From contig NZ_CP018835.1 of assembly GCF_002196515.1 (NCBI RefSeq), positions 1,798,001-1,862,000 on the forward strand: DNA of 64,000 nt, given 5' to 3'. A model generated the notes under the pieces. It searched no databases. It had not been told where the DNA came from and saw only the letters and a list, made by a program, of their open reading frames with translations. This document shows, piece by piece, positions 19,770-29,670 of this stretch. How positions within the stretch are numbered: position 1 is the first letter of the stretch; the number at the start of each line of letters is the position of its first letter. The stretch is from Vibrio gazogenes. Lineage in GTDB: Bacteria; Pseudomonadota; Gammaproteobacteria; Enterobacterales; Vibrionaceae. The translations under genes were made by a program, and so were the position numbers.

Positions 19770-20953
19770 TGATTCGAGCTATTTTTCTCTTTGCCGTCCT
19801 CGGTATCGGATTATATGTCGGCACCCAATATTCCGGTCAACAAGGATACGTTCTGATTTCAATTGCTAACAAAACCATTGAGATGAGCGTCACCACGTTG
19901 ATCCTGCTCGTCATTGCTTTACTGGCAGTCCTGTTCGGCATCGAGTTTTTGATCAAAAAGGCACTGCATATCAGTAGCACCACTTGGAACTGGTTTGGTG
20001 CACGAAAACTGAAACAGTCTCGTCGGGATACCAACGAAGGCATCGTGAAACTCATTGAGGGAGACTGGAAACAGGCCGAAAAGAAAGTCACCCGACTGGC
20101 AAAAAATCACGATATGCCACTCTTGTGTTATCTCATTGCCTCTGAAGCAGCACTCGAACAAGGCAACCAAGAAAAACGGGATCACTACCTGTCTCTTGCT
20201 GCGAAACAAGAGAATTCAACGCTCGCTGTCGAACTCACCAAGGCAAGACAGTTCACCAAAGAGCAGCGTTATCAGGATGCGCTCAACGTGTTGAGTGACG
20301 TTGCTATCCAACATCCGGATAACCCAGTGGTCGTCAGCCTGCTGAAGACAACATATCACCACCTCAATCAATGGCAGCCACTACTTGGTCTGATGCCACA
20401 ACTCAGAAAGCTCAAACTGGCCGGAGAAGAGGAAATCATCCGTCTGGAAATCGAATCCCGCAGCCATCTCATGGAACAAGCCGCAGCGATCCGAGGGAAA
20501 GAGACACTGACTGAATACTGGAAAGATCTGCCCAAGCGCCTGAAAAACACACCGGAACTCATGGTGTGCTATGTGCAGTTACTTCTGAAACATCAAGGCG
20601 ATGAAGAAGCATTTTCGCTCCTGAAAGAACATATCAAGAAACATCCAAACTCAAACAGTTATCCACTACTGCCTGAAATCAATCTCGAAAGTCGCCAGCC
20701 GATAATCAAACTGCTACAAAATGTGATTCGGAAAGATGAGCAACATGCCGAAGCGCACAGCGCATTAGGGCAGCTTTATTTTCAGGAGAAAAAGTTACCC
20801 TTGGCACAAGGGCATCTGGAAAAAGCACTACAAATCAGAAACAGCATCTCAGACTATCAACTGCTTGCCCAAGTTCTGGAACAACAAGATATGTCTCAGG
20901 CTGCCCATAATGTCAGCAAAAAAGCGCTATCACTCATTGAGCCAACCGCTTAG
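19769..20953 (+). CDS. hemY: HemY, TPR protein of the hem operon
   Basis: A 394-residue inner-membrane protein with two N-terminal helices (about residues 3-20 and 41-62) followed by tetratricopeptide-like helical repeats to the end. It is the HemY of proteobacteria, not the Bacillus protoporphyrinogen oxidase of the same name. It is thought to organise late heme synthesis enzymes at the membrane. The start overlaps the hemX stop (TAATG) and GGAGG precedes it. A terminator follows. Confidence 0.92.
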   Translation: MIRAIFLFAVLGIGLYVGTQYSGQQGYVLISIANKTIEMSVTTLILLVIALLAVLFGIEFLIKKALHISSTTWNWFGARKLKQSRRDTNEGIVKLIEGDWKQAEKKVTRLAKNHDMPLLCYLIASEAALEQGNQEKRDHYLSLAAKQENSTLAVELTKARQFTKEQRYQDALNVLSDVAIQHPDNPVVVSLLKTTYHHLNQWQPLLGLMPQLRKLKLAGEEEIIRLEIESRSHLMEQAAAIRGKETLTEYWKDLPKRLKNTPELMVCYVQLLLKHQGDEEAFSLLKEHIKKHPNSNSYPLLPEINLESRQPIIKLLQNVIRKDEQHAEAHSALGQLYFQEKKLPLAQGHLEKALQIRNSISDYQLLAQVLEQQDMSQAAHNVSKKALSLIEPTA

Positions 20954-20984
20954 CCATATTGGCAGTTTTAGCGAAACCAATAAC

Positions 20985-21017
20985 AAAAAAGCCAGCGGCT
21001 GTTCTGCTGGCTTTTTT
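20985..21017. terminator. Bidirectional intrinsic terminator between hemY and hemN
   Basis: Arms AAAAAAGCCAGC (20985-20996) and GCTGGCTTTTTT (21006-21017) give a 12-bp pairing with the A and T tails, so it can end both hemY (+) and hemN (-). Confidence 0.9.
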
Positions 21018-21096
21018 GTACTGTGATATCAGCTGTACTTGGGGTATCAGCACCGAGAGCAGTGTGACGCAGACACCACCGTAACACGACATGAAA

Positions 21097-22482
21097 TCAT
21101 ATCACCCGGGAAAACTGCTGCTGTCTTGCTCTTTCTCGCAGATAACGGTCAAAGCACATACAGATATTACGAATCAACAGACGACCTTTAGGCGTTACCG
21201 TTAACTGTTTATCACTGACTAAAACCAATCCATCAGTAATGAAATGTTCCAGTAGTGCTAAGTCCGACTGGAAATAGCGATCAAAATCGAGCTGATGAGT
21301 GCGCTCGATCTGAGCTTTATCGAGAGCAAAGTTACACATCAGTTGCTTAATTACGTCCCGGCGGGCCAGATCATCTTTATCCAACGCGACCCCTTTCCAT
21401 AATGCATGACGCTGATGTTCCACTTGCTGATAGTACTTCTTCAATTCTTTCTGATTCTGGGCATAAGCATCACCGACCATCGAGATTGCTGACACCCCAA
21501 AACCAATCAGATCGCAGTCACCATACGTGGTATATCCCTGAAAATTACGATGGAGACAACCTTCTCTCTGCGCAATCGCAAGATCATCTTCAGGCAATGC
21601 AAAATGATCCATGCCGATAAACTGATAGCCCGCATCCGTCAACGTACCAATGGTCATCTGCAAAATGTCCATTTTCTCTTGCGCTGTCGGCAGAAAATCT
21701 TCTTTAATCTTCCGCTGTGCAGCAAACAATTGCGGCATATGCGCGTAATTGAAAATAGATAACCGGCCCGGTTTTATTTCCAGCACCCGGTTTAACGTCC
21801 GTGCAAATGAATTCGGTGTTTGCTTAGGCAAACCATAAATCAGGTCAAGGTTGGTCGAACGGAACCCCAATTCCCGGGCACGTTCTGCCAAAGCGAAGAT
21901 GAACGTCTCATCCTGAATCCGATTGATGAGTAGCTGAACTTCTTTATTGAAATCCTGAACCCCGATACTTAAGCGGTTAAAACCTTCTTGATAAAGATGG
22001 TCCAAGATATCCAGTTCTATCTCGCGTGGATCGACTTCAATACTGATTTCAGCCTCAGGCTCAAAATCAAACTCCTGCCTGATCAGTGTCATCAAACGCG
22101 TGATTTGGGGAGCGGTCAGAAATGTCGGTGTACCACCACCGAAATGAAGCTGAACCACACGACGACCAGCTAACAACGAGGCACGCTGACGAATCTCAAG
22201 CTCCAGCATATCCAAATACTCATCCGCTTTATGAGAATGACGCGTGACGACCTTATTACAACCACAGTAGTAACAAAGCTTATGGCAAAAAGGGATATGG
22301 ACATAGAGAGAAAGCGGACGCTCCGGATACTGGGCACAAGCCATATCAAAGTCCGCAATCGTAAATGCTTCATGGAATTCGACGGCTGTCGGATAGGAGG
22401 TATAGCGAGGTCCGGAGTAATTATATTTATCCAACATTGCCTGATCCCAGACAACCTGCTGACGAGATACCTGCTGAAACAT
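21097..22482 (-). CDS. hemN: Oxygen-independent coproporphyrinogen III dehydrogenase
   Basis: A 461-residue radical-SAM enzyme converting coproporphyrinogen III to protoporphyrinogen IX without oxygen. The cluster-binding cysteines are C66, C70 and C73 in the segment P-F-C-H-K-L-C-Y-Y-C, and the SAM-binding G-G-G-T-P-T lies near residue 114. Length and the extended N-terminus (N-Y-S-G-P-R-Y-T-S-Y-P) mark it as true HemN rather than the shorter HemW. It faces the hemCDXY operon across a shared terminator. Confidence 0.96.
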   Translation of the reverse strand: MFQQVSRQQVVWDQAMLDKYNYSGPRYTSYPTAVEFHEAFTIADFDMACAQYPERPLSLYVHIPFCHKLCYYCGCNKVVTRHSHKADEYLDMLELEIRQRASLLAGRRVVQLHFGGGTPTFLTAPQITRLMTLIRQEFDFEPEAEISIEVDPREIELDILDHLYQEGFNRLSIGVQDFNKEVQLLINRIQDETFIFALAERARELGFRSTNLDLIYGLPKQTPNSFARTLNRVLEIKPGRLSIFNYAHMPQLFAAQRKIKEDFLPTAQEKMDILQMTIGTLTDAGYQFIGMDHFALPEDDLAIAQREGCLHRNFQGYTTYGDCDLIGFGVSAISMVGDAYAQNQKELKKYYQQVEHQRHALWKGVALDKDDLARRDVIKQLMCNFALDKAQIERTHQLDFDRYFQSDLALLEHFITDGLVLVSDKQLTVTPKGRLLIRNICMCFDRYLRERARQQQFSRVI

Positions 22483-22623
22483 ATTTATCTTTCCGAATGG
22501 GGCGATGAATCCCTATTTTGCCACACTGCGATACTGACAACTCGGGCAGCAAAATAGAAATCCATGATTATTGTGTGAAAGTGCTACAGAGATCACCGAA
22601 TGAACTGCTGTAAGACCAGAGAT

Positions 22624-23112
22624 TTAAACCATCTGAACCTGAATCTGTTGATTCAATGGCTGAATCATATCCTTCAGCGTGGTCAGCTCTCGGACAATAT
22701 CATCTTCCAGCCGACTTTCAGCCTTCATCCGTTCAAGATTTTGCTGCATCCTTTCTTTTTTAGGCATCTCTTGTCGCGCCTCGCCACGAGGCATATCTTT
22801 AACAATATGATAAAGCTCTGAAATTGCTGGGAATTGTTTGTCAAAATCAATGCGTTGTTCACCCTGAACGTAGTCCATGATGCAATAAACACGAATACTG
22901 ATTTCCGACAGATCACATTGACCTTGAATCCCGACCATACAGAGTGTGTTTACATTCTCGAAGATATTTGCATTTCTCTTCTCAATCGCCAGCTCACGAT
23001 GCTTGGCAACCAATGCTTTCTGCTGCTTTAATTTCACCAGCAGATACCCGGCATAAATCGCCAAACCGACGACAATCAGACACCCAACAATCACGAGTAC
23101 AGTCAGATTCAT
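22624..23112 (-). CDS. DUF2489 family membrane-anchored protein
   Basis: A 162-residue protein with one N-terminal membrane helix (residues 3-25) and a charged helical body. The segment rich in N-I-F-E-N-V-N and the Y-H-I-V-K-D-M-P-R-G-E-A-R stretch resemble the DUF2489 family of vibrios, always next to yihI and hemN. Function is unknown. It lies 12 bp after the yihI stop and is probably co-transcribed. Confidence 0.82.
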   Translation of the reverse strand: MNLTVLVIVGCLIVVGLAIYAGYLLVKLKQQKALVAKHRELAIEKRNANIFENVNTLCMVGIQGQCDLSEISIRVYCIMDYVQGEQRIDFDKQFPAISELYHIVKDMPRGEARQEMPKKERMQQNLERMKAESRLEDDIVRELTTLKDMIQPLNQQIQVQMV

Positions 23113-23124
23113 ATGTCACTCCTA

Positions 23125-23673
23125 TTACTGAAAATCATCCGAATTCAATCCGGTAAATTTCTCCAGAAGTTCGTCATCTGATGCGCTTCTTGGCTTTGAT
23201 TTCACCGCCGGAGACTCAGAGGATACCTCTTCATCACTCTCTTCATCAAATAGCCCAAGCTGTTTCATCAGTTGTTCAATTCGATTGAGCTTTTCATCAA
23301 CATACTGCTGCAAGCCTGCACCCAGCTTCTCTCCCTGATCTAACCGAGCAAGCAAAGCATGAAGCTGCACATCATTTTCGAGCAAAGCCAGCTCTTGTTC
23401 TGCTTGGTTTTGCCGTTTCTCAGCGATGACTTTTGGCTGCGTTTCTACGACCAGCGGAATTTTTTTCTTACTCCCCAAACGAGGATCCTGCGCTTGCGAA
23501 GAATTCAATCGACGTGTATTGCCGGATTCTTCTGAATGGCGGCTGCCGGTTTTCAAGCCTTTTCTCTTTTTCAGCTTCTTGCGCAAACGCCCTTCTATAT
23601 CTGCCTGAGAACGCTGACGAACGACAACGACATCTGTATTCCCAGATGATCTTACTTTCTTGTTACGGCTCAT
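23125..23673 (-). CDS. yihI: Der GTPase-activating protein YihI
   Basis: A 182-residue, very basic-then-acidic protein. The N-terminal third is Arg/Lys-rich (M-S-R-N-K-K-V-R start, K-K-L-K-K-R-K-G near residue 33), and the C-terminal part is acidic and Glu/Asp-rich, ending with L-D-Q-G-E-K-L and a D-E-E-S-D-E-E run. This matches YihI, which stimulates the GTPase Der in 50S ribosome assembly. The start overlaps the stop of the upstream methyltransferase gene by one base (TAATG). Confidence 0.9.
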   Translation of the reverse strand: MSRNKKVRSSGNTDVVVVRQRSQADIEGRLRKKLKKRKGLKTGSRHSEESGNTRRLNSSQAQDPRLGSKKKIPLVVETQPKVIAEKRQNQAEQELALLENDVQLHALLARLDQGEKLGAGLQQYVDEKLNRIEQLMKQLGLFDEESDEEVSSESPAVKSKPRSASDDELLEKFTGLNSDDFQ

Positions 23674-24311
23674 TACTGGCTCTTCCTCAGTAAAATTACA
23701 TCACTACCGATAAATTCAATTTCGAGAGCATCTCGTTCTGCTAGAAAACAAAAAGTCTCTCGGCTAAAAAAGCTTACATGGGTGAGATCATTCTTATAAT
23801 GCCACCGTGTAAACGCGTCCAAATTTTTGACTAATTTGGTCATAATTCCGATATATCCTCCCGGCTTTACCAATGTCAGCCACTGCTGCCACACTTGGCC
23901 CGGAGAATATAAGTGTTCAATCACTTCTGTTGCGGTAATAAAATCATAGCTTGATTCTAACACCGTCTTCTGTGGGAAATAAAAGACATCGTATACAGCC
24001 ATCCGAAACCCTTGCTCTTCCATCATTAAAGAGAGCGTCGGTCCGGGGCCGCATCCAAAATCTAACCCATGAGCATTCGGGGCAATCCGCGCCGCTAAAG
24101 GCACAGTCAGGCGAGACAAAAATCGCCGATATCCCGTATCAGATGGATGGTTCTCATGCAGATCATAGATGGATTTTTCTGATTCTGCATCCAGACGGAA
24201 TGCAGGCGCGACACTCACCAAATAGCATTGGTGGCATTGCCAATAGTCGCGATGTTTATCCCGATGATAAACCCCCAGCGATTCAGCACCGCATAGTGGA
24301 CATGAGATCAT
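23673..24311 (-). CDS. Class I SAM-dependent methyltransferase with zinc-ribbon start
   Basis: A 212-residue protein. The N-terminus has two Cys pairs, C-P-L-C and C-H-Q-C, spaced like a zinc ribbon. Then comes a methyltransferase fold, with the SAM motif L-D-F-G-C-G-P-G-P near residue 84, a D-V-F segment near 110 and the E-V-I-E-H-L motif near 130. The substrate is unknown. It is translationally coupled to yihI by the TAATG overlap, which may hint at a role near ribosome biogenesis; that is inference only. Confidence 0.83.
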   Translation of the reverse strand: MISCPLCGAESLGVYHRDKHRDYWQCHQCYLVSVAPAFRLDAESEKSIYDLHENHPSDTGYRRFLSRLTVPLAARIAPNAHGLDFGCGPGPTLSLMMEEQGFRMAVYDVFYFPQKTVLESSYDFITATEVIEHLYSPGQVWQQWLTLVKPGGYIGIMTKLVKNLDAFTRWHYKNDLTHVSFFSRETFCFLAERDALEIEFIGSDVILLRKSQ

Positions 24312-24449
24312 ATGGACTCCTTGTTACGGGATGCGCAACATACCAGAAACTCACCCGATAGTGGAGTATTTAAGCTTATTTTTTCTTCAGCGGATAACTG
24401 ATTCAGCAGATAGACACGATGATTTTCTGTTTGACCAAAAGAGAGAGAT

Positions 24450-24479
24450 AAAAAAAGCGACAGAATGATCTGTCGCTTT
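24450..24479 (-). terminator. Intrinsic terminator of the Csr-type RNA
   Basis: Arms AAAGCGACAGA and TCTGTCGCTTT (11 bp) enclose a 4-base loop, and the minus strand continues with a run of T. The T-run is on the minus strand only, so it ends a minus-strand transcript that has no protein gene. Confidence 0.9.
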
Positions 24480-24790
24480 CTAAACAGTCACCGTAGTGAC
24501 GGAAACTATCTGGCACATAGCGATGCGCACAATATTCCTTTTGTTGTTCGTGCTTTCCTTGCAAAAACATTGTTGTTCGTCATCAATCCTGATGAATTTT
24601 CACTATCCCTGAAAACATCATTGTAACGAAGCACTTCCGTGGCTTGGTTCCATTACATCCCCATTCCATAGGGCCAAGCAGACCATCCTTATCAGACAAA
24701 CATCCTGTTTGTCAGTCACCTCAGCATGAGCGATTCATCCTTAAAGCGACGCAATAACTTTACCCTTTCCCCCGCCAGACACAACCCATC
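24450..24790 (-). ncRNA. CsrB/CsrC-family regulatory RNA
   Basis: The minus strand of this gap holds about a dozen GGA motifs in roughly 340 bases, several in hairpin loops. Examples are GACAAAC/GTTTGTC around AGGAT (24695-24713), TCATC/GATGA around AGGATT (24580-24595) and TTTTCA/TGAAAA around GGGATAG (24597-24615). It ends in a strong intrinsic terminator at 24450-24479. This is the architecture of RNAs that sequester CsrA (RsmA). In E. coli csrC lies in the same yihI-engB interval. The 5' end (about 24790) is estimated, because the promoter was not identified. Confidence 0.8.
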
Positions 24791-25162
24791 AAAAAATGAT
24801 TCTGATCACATTCCATCGGCAATATTAAAAATAATAATAAAATCATAAAATTAAAATCATTCTCAGTGTAATCATCAGCTTATCTATAGCAGATCTCGCA
24901 CAATCTATATAGAAAAAAAGGAACACCCCGAGCCAAAGGCAGTCAGTGCCCATCAAACCAATCACTCGCGACATCATCACGCACAAACTTGCGCCCATTG
25001 CGCTGTGATAATGTTCCAGATTCTGATAGGAGTCGTGTATAATCGCCAGTCCCATGAATCGGGGGAGCGTTTCGCAGAGACCATCGTTAAGGTTATGGCT
25101 GTGATACCATTGCATTCCGGCACATGATTCATCAACAGCAGACAGTTACCATGGAGTCTACC

Positions 25163-25816
25163 TTGAGTGTAAAAATCCACTATCAAAATACGCATTTTAT
25201 TACCAGTGCCCCAGATATCCGCCACTTGCCGGAAGATGAAGGCATCGAGATCGCGTTTGCCGGACGCTCCAATGCAGGAAAATCCAGTGCTTTAAATCGC
25301 TTAGCCAATCAAAAAAGCTTAGCTAAAACCAGTAAGACCCCGGGACGAACTCAGTTAATCAACCTTTTCCAAGTCACTGATGGTTGCCATATTGTCGATC
25401 TGCCGGGATATGGATTTGCTCAGGTTCCACCGGAACTCAAGAAGAAATGGCAAAAAGCACTCGGAGAGTATCTGCAAGCACGTCAGTGTTTAAAAGGACT
25501 GGTGGTTTTGATGGATATTCGCCATCCCATGAAAGATTTAGACCAACAACTGATCTATTGGGCTGTGGAAAGCAATATTCCGGTCCAGGTCCTGCTGACG
25601 AAAGCCGACAAACTCAAAAGTGGTGCCAGAAAAGCACAGGTGCTGAAAATTCGCGAAGCATCTATGGCATTTTGTGGTGATGTCAGTGTTGATGCATTTT
25701 CCTCAACTTCAGGACTGGGCGTGGATGTTCTGCGCCAAAAACTTGATAGCTGGTATGCACCGGCATTTGCCCCTCAGGATGAACAAGACAGTGACGCGAA
25801 CAGCGAGTCTGATTGA
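25163..25816 (+). CDS. engB: Ribosome biogenesis GTPase EngB (YihA/YsxC)
   Basis: A GTPase of about 217 residues needed for 50S subunit assembly. G1 is G-R-S-N-A-G-K-S-S near residue 34, the G2 region has T-P-G-R-T-Q, G3 is D-L-P-G-Y-G near residue 79 and G4 is T-K-A-D near residue 146. The TTG at 25163 is chosen because GGAG lies six bases upstream and it yields the family start ([11 protein letters not shown]). An ATG four codons earlier (25151) or one at 25124 would give longer forms. The neighbours, the Csr-type RNA and spf, match E. coli. Confidence 0.94.
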   Translation: MSVKIHYQNTHFITSAPDIRHLPEDEGIEIAFAGRSNAGKSSALNRLANQKSLAKTSKTPGRTQLINLFQVTDGCHIVDLPGYGFAQVPPELKKKWQKALGEYLQARQCLKGLVVLMDIRHPMKDLDQQLIYWAVESNIPVQVLLTKADKLKSGARKAQVLKIREASMAFCGDVSVDAFSSTSGLGVDVLRQKLDSWYAPAFAPQDEQDSDANSESD

Positions 25817-25878
25817 TAACTCCGGTGCCCGAAACTCCGGAAGAGATAGCGAAACCATCACGCTTTTCTTCCGGACAT

Positions 25879-25903
25879 AAAAAACCCCGCCTTCCTGGCA
25901 GGG
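25879..25903 (-). terminator. Orphan intrinsic terminator on the minus strand
   Basis: On the minus strand CCCTGCC and GGCGGGG pair (7 bp, one G-T) around AGGAA and are followed by TTTTTT. It lies just past the engB stop but points the other way, about 360 bp beyond Spot 42. No gene is seen upstream of it on that strand apart from spf. It may back up spf or end an unknown small transcript. Confidence 0.6.
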
Positions 25904-26265
25904 TAATGGGAGAGATAATGAACTTCTTCTAATTGTTTTGTTTTTGTGCCCTTACAGCATCGTTGAATTTATCTGATTTTTCAATCCTTCCACACCCATA
26001 CCCGATTGCCCCCAAAACCAGTCTAACATTTTGATATACAATACTATTAACTAAAATTTAACACTTTGTTTCTTTAATGAAATAACTATTTTGTGACGGG
26101 TAATTAATTACAGAATCGTTACATTCATTCATTGGAGAATGTTGATGTACCAGAAGAAAAACTAAGATTTTTATCAATGATTTGTAGAATAGACGTCGCA
26201 ACGTAACGACTGAATGCGGATGGGGATTCGAATTTTATTGATGAATAACATATGTTTAACACAAT
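25904..26265. other. AT-rich gap between engB and Spot 42
   Basis: About 360 bp without a convincing reading frame. It separates the orphan terminator from the 3' end of spf. Nothing else is recognised. Confidence 0.5.
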
Positions 26266-26370
26266 AAAAAACGCCCCAGTCAAAAACTGACTGGGGCGGC
26301 TGAAACAGCCTAATCCAATAACGTGAAACAAAAGGTCTGAAAGATAGAACATCTTACCTCTGTACCCTAC
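26266..26370 (-). ncRNA. spf: Spot 42 small RNA
   Basis: The minus strand begins GTAGGGTACAGAGGTAAGAT and then reads TTCTATCTTTCAGACCTTTT. It ends with a hairpin of arms CGCCCCAGTCA and TGACTGGGGCG and a T-run. This is nearly identical to E. coli Spot 42, an Hfq-binding RNA that represses sugar-use and central-metabolism mRNAs and is itself repressed by cAMP-CRP. Length is about 105 nt (109 in E. coli). It lies between polA and engB, its usual site. Confidence 0.97.
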
Positions 26371-26482
26371 GTCATTAAATGTACAATAAACTGATGAAAA
26401 AGAAAACCCATTTTGTAGTTTTTTTTCACTCATATTAAATCAGACAACATAAGAAACTGATATTTTGTTACTTTTTTTATGT

Positions 26483-26512
26483 AAAAAAAAAGCTGACACT
26501 TGTGCGCCAGCT
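26483..26512 (-). terminator. polA intrinsic terminator
   Basis: On the minus strand arms AGCTGGCGC and GTGTCAGCT pair over nine positions (two G-T pairs) around ACAA, and a run of nine T follows. It lies 36 bp past the polA stop and separates polA from spf. Confidence 0.88.
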
Positions 26513-26547
26513 CATAAAAATTAGACTATATTGGCCAAAAAAGCCGA

Positions 26548-29319
26548 TTAATGGGCTTGTTCCCAACTATCACCCCGTCCAACCTCTGCAACTAAAGGCA
26601 CACGAAGTGTTGCTGCGGATTCCATGAGTTTTTGTATTTTACTTTCAATTTCGGTCAGAGATGACTCTTGGATTTCAAAAACCAGCTCATCGTGCACCTG
26701 CATCAACAATCGGACTCTCCCCTGACCTTCTTGCTCGATCCATGCATCCACTAATAACATCGCTTTTTTGATGATATCAGCGGCAGTTCCCTGCATCGGT
26801 GCATTGATCGCAGCACGTTCCGCAGCTTTTCTCCGCATGCCATTACCGGAGCGAATTTCCGGTAAATGTAAGCGACGGCCAAATAGGGTTTCTACATATC
26901 CCTGCTCGCTTGCTTGCGCACGCGTATCTTCCATGTACTGCATCACACCGGGATAACGCTCGAAGTATCTCTCCATATACGATTGCGCTTCGCTCCGAGG
27001 AATACCAAGCTGTTTCGCCAAACCAAATGCACTCATGCCATAGATCAAACCAAAGTTGACGGCTTTGGCACGGCGACGCTGTTCGCTGGAGACCTGATCA
27101 AGTGAAGTCCCTAAAATTTCAGCCGCTGTAGCGGCATGAATATCTTTTCCTTGCTGGAAGGCATCTAACAAAGACTGATCACCTGACAGATGTGCCATGA
27201 TTCTCAACTCAATCTGAGAATAGTCGATCGCGACAATCTTCCAACCGGGTTCAGTGACAAATGCCTGACGAATCCGCCGTCCTTCTTCATTCCGTACCGG
27301 AATATTCTGTAAATTCGGATCGGTTGATGACAGCCGTCCGGTTGCGGTCACCGCTTGATGATAAGAGGTATGTACGCGCCCAGTCACCGGATTAATCATT
27401 TTGGGTAACTTATCGGTGTAAGTCGATTTCAGTTTCGCCAGACCACGATGCTCCAGAATCACTTTCGGCAACGGATAATCGAGAGCCAGCTCCTGTAAAA
27501 CTTCTTCATTGGTTGATGGCGTTCCGGAAGGTGTTTTTTTCACGACCGGCAGCCCCATTTTTTCAAAGAAAATACGTTGTAGCTGCTTTGGAGAACTCAA
27601 ATTAAATGACTCTCCGGCAATTTCAAATGCCTTGCTCTCCAATGCCTCTAGCCGCTGAGCAATTTCCTGAGACTGAACATTCAACCGCATATCATCGATA
27701 TGGACACCTGTTCTCTCCATCCTTGACAGCACGGGAACCAATGGCACTTCAATCTCTTGATAGACGCGCAACAGTGCTTCATTCTGCGCCAAGTTATCCA
27801 TCAGGCGGTGGTGCAACCGGAGCGTGACATCCGCATCTTCTGCTGCGTAAACGCCCGCTTGTTCCAGATCGATTTGGTTAAATGTCAGCTGATTTTTACC
27901 TTTGCCGGCAATTTGCTCGAATGAAATACAACTATGTTGCAGAAAACGGAGCGCCAGACTATCCATATCATGCCGTCCGCCCACACTGTCATATACGTAA
28001 GAAGCCAGCATGGTATCATGCTCAATCCCACGTAATTCAATGTCATAACGAGCCAAGATACTCATATCAAACTTCAGGTTCTGTCCGACTTTATGGCTGT
28101 GTTCATCTTCCAGAATCGGCTTAAGTTGGGCCAATACCCAATCGCGATCCAACTGCTCCGGTGCATCCATATAATCATGCGCAACCGGCACATAGGCCGC
28201 TTCACCTTCATTGATTGCAAATGACACCCCAACGAGATTGGCTGTCATATAATCCAATCCATCCGTTTCGGTATCGAAAGCAAACAGAGATGCATTTTTT
28301 AGCTTGTCTAGCCAAGCCATAAAATCAGATTCACTCAAAACGGTCTGATACTGGCTGCGATCAATATTGACCGCTGAAGTATCCATTGTTACCGAAGCCG
28401 CATCAGATGCCTGATTTATTTCAGGGCTTCCCTCCGGGCTTTCAATCAGTTCATTCAGCCAAGATTTAAATGTCAGTTGCCCATACTGCTGAATCAGCGC
28501 TTCTCGATCCGCAGGACGCTTGACCAACGTATCCAGAGTATCTTCCAGCTCAACATCTAGTTTAATCGTCGCGAGTTGGTAAGAAAGCCATGCATTGTCT
28601 TTATTCTCTTCCAGCTTCTTCGCCATTGTTTTGGAACCCCGGAATCCCAAATCAGCAATTTTATCGAGATTCTGATAGAGCGCTTCCAGACCGCCGATTC
28701 CCTGAAGCAATGCAGTCGCTGTCTTTTCACCAACACCCGGCACGCCCGGAATGTTATCAACTTTATCGCCCATCAACGCCAGATAGTCGATGATGAGTTC
28801 CGGAGGTATCCCGAACTTCTCTATCACGCCTTCGCGATCCATCACGACATTCGTCATGGTGTTGATCAAGGTCACTTTATCATTCACCAATTGCGCCATA
28901 TCTTTATCACCCGTGCTAATCAGCACCGGAACATCGGCATTGGTTGCTTGCATCGCGATCGTCCCGATCACATCGTCGGCTTCCACACCTTCGATCGCGA
29001 TTAACGGTAACCCCATAGAACGGATAATCTTATGCAACGGTTCAATCTGACAACGTAATTCATCCGGCATTGGTGGGCGATTGGCTTTATATTCTGCGTA
29101 CATCTCATCACGGAACGTTTTGCCTTTTGCATCAAACACAACGGCAATCCGCTCCGAAGGATACTGACGCATCATGCTACGGATCATATTAATGACACCA
29201 TAAACGGCATTGGTGGGGATTTCACCATTACTCATGGTGCTTGGATAGGCATGGAATGCACGATAAAGATAAGAAGAACCGTCAATCAGAATGAGCGGGT
29301 TATCAGGAATATGGGCCAT
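26548..29319 (-). CDS. polA: DNA polymerase I
   Basis: A 923-residue three-domain polymerase. The 5'-3' exonuclease domain (about 1-290) starts [12 protein letters not shown]. The proofreading domain (about 325-520) keeps the D-T-E motif in [10 protein letters not shown], so exonuclease activity is likely intact. The polymerase domain (520-923) has D-Y-S-Q-I-E-L-R near residue 705, R-R-R-A-K-A-V-N-F near 755 and V-H-D-E near 882. It fills gaps in repair and removes Okazaki primers. Its 3' end is followed by spf and its promoter side by ryhB. Confidence 0.98.
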   Translation of the reverse strand: MAHIPDNPLILIDGSSYLYRAFHAYPSTMSNGEIPTNAVYGVINMIRSMMRQYPSERIAVVFDAKGKTFRDEMYAEYKANRPPMPDELRCQIEPLHKIIRSMGLPLIAIEGVEADDVIGTIAMQATNADVPVLISTGDKDMAQLVNDKVTLINTMTNVVMDREGVIEKFGIPPELIIDYLALMGDKVDNIPGVPGVGEKTATALLQGIGGLEALYQNLDKIADLGFRGSKTMAKKLEENKDNAWLSYQLATIKLDVELEDTLDTLVKRPADREALIQQYGQLTFKSWLNELIESPEGSPEINQASDAASVTMDTSAVNIDRSQYQTVLSESDFMAWLDKLKNASLFAFDTETDGLDYMTANLVGVSFAINEGEAAYVPVAHDYMDAPEQLDRDWVLAQLKPILEDEHSHKVGQNLKFDMSILARYDIELRGIEHDTMLASYVYDSVGGRHDMDSLALRFLQHSCISFEQIAGKGKNQLTFNQIDLEQAGVYAAEDADVTLRLHHRLMDNLAQNEALLRVYQEIEVPLVPVLSRMERTGVHIDDMRLNVQSQEIAQRLEALESKAFEIAGESFNLSSPKQLQRIFFEKMGLPVVKKTPSGTPSTNEEVLQELALDYPLPKVILEHRGLAKLKSTYTDKLPKMINPVTGRVHTSYHQAVTATGRLSSTDPNLQNIPVRNEEGRRIRQAFVTEPGWKIVAIDYSQIELRIMAHLSGDQSLLDAFQQGKDIHAATAAEILGTSLDQVSSEQRRRAKAVNFGLIYGMSAFGLAKQLGIPRSEAQSYMERYFERYPGVMQYMEDTRAQASEQGYVETLFGRRLHLPEIRSGNGMRRKAAERAAINAPMQGTAADIIKKAMLLVDAWIEQEGQGRVRLLMQVHDELVFEIQESSLTEIESKIQKLMESAATLRVPLVAEVGRGDSWEQAH

Positions 29320-29636
29320 AGTTTTTTGGTATCCGGATGTGGAGGTCTCAACATTATCTGCTTAGAATGCCATGAGTTCCCTGAGGATTCCACGTTCTAC
29401 CGAGTTTTTACCGAAATCCAAAACGACTGAAATCCACAGAAAAGATTTGATATTGTGGATAAGTCTGTTCATAGTTTTATTTCCACTCATATACAATCAG
29501 TAAAAACGACGAAAAACACACATATAACCACTTGATTTTAAATTATTAAATAAAAGATCTGTGTAAAAAAACATGATCTTTTTGGGATCAATCATTGTGG
29601 AAAAGTATATCGTTCTGTTAACAAAAACAATCTGAC
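29320..29636. promoter_or_regulatory. polA upstream region
   Basis: About 317 bp between the polA start and the ryhB terminator, AT-rich, expected to hold the polA promoter. No gene or clear operator was recognised. Confidence 0.45.
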
Positions 29637-29670
29637 TAAAAAAGAAAAAGCGACACCCAAAGGATGTCGC
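29637..29670 (-). terminator. ryhB intrinsic terminator
   Basis: A 9-bp stem (29650-29658 with 29662-29670, one G-T pair) with a 3-base loop, followed on the minus strand by TTTTTCTTTTTT. Confidence 0.93.

Noticed and set aside
24843..25115. 90-codon minus-strand reading frame upstream of engB
   Set aside because: Poor protein composition and no ribosome site; the region is more likely the promoter zone of the Csr-type RNA and of engB.
26125..26433. 102-codon minus-strand reading frame
   Set aside because: It covers Spot 42, including its terminator hairpin. No ribosome site or protein family fits, so the RNA explains the sequence.
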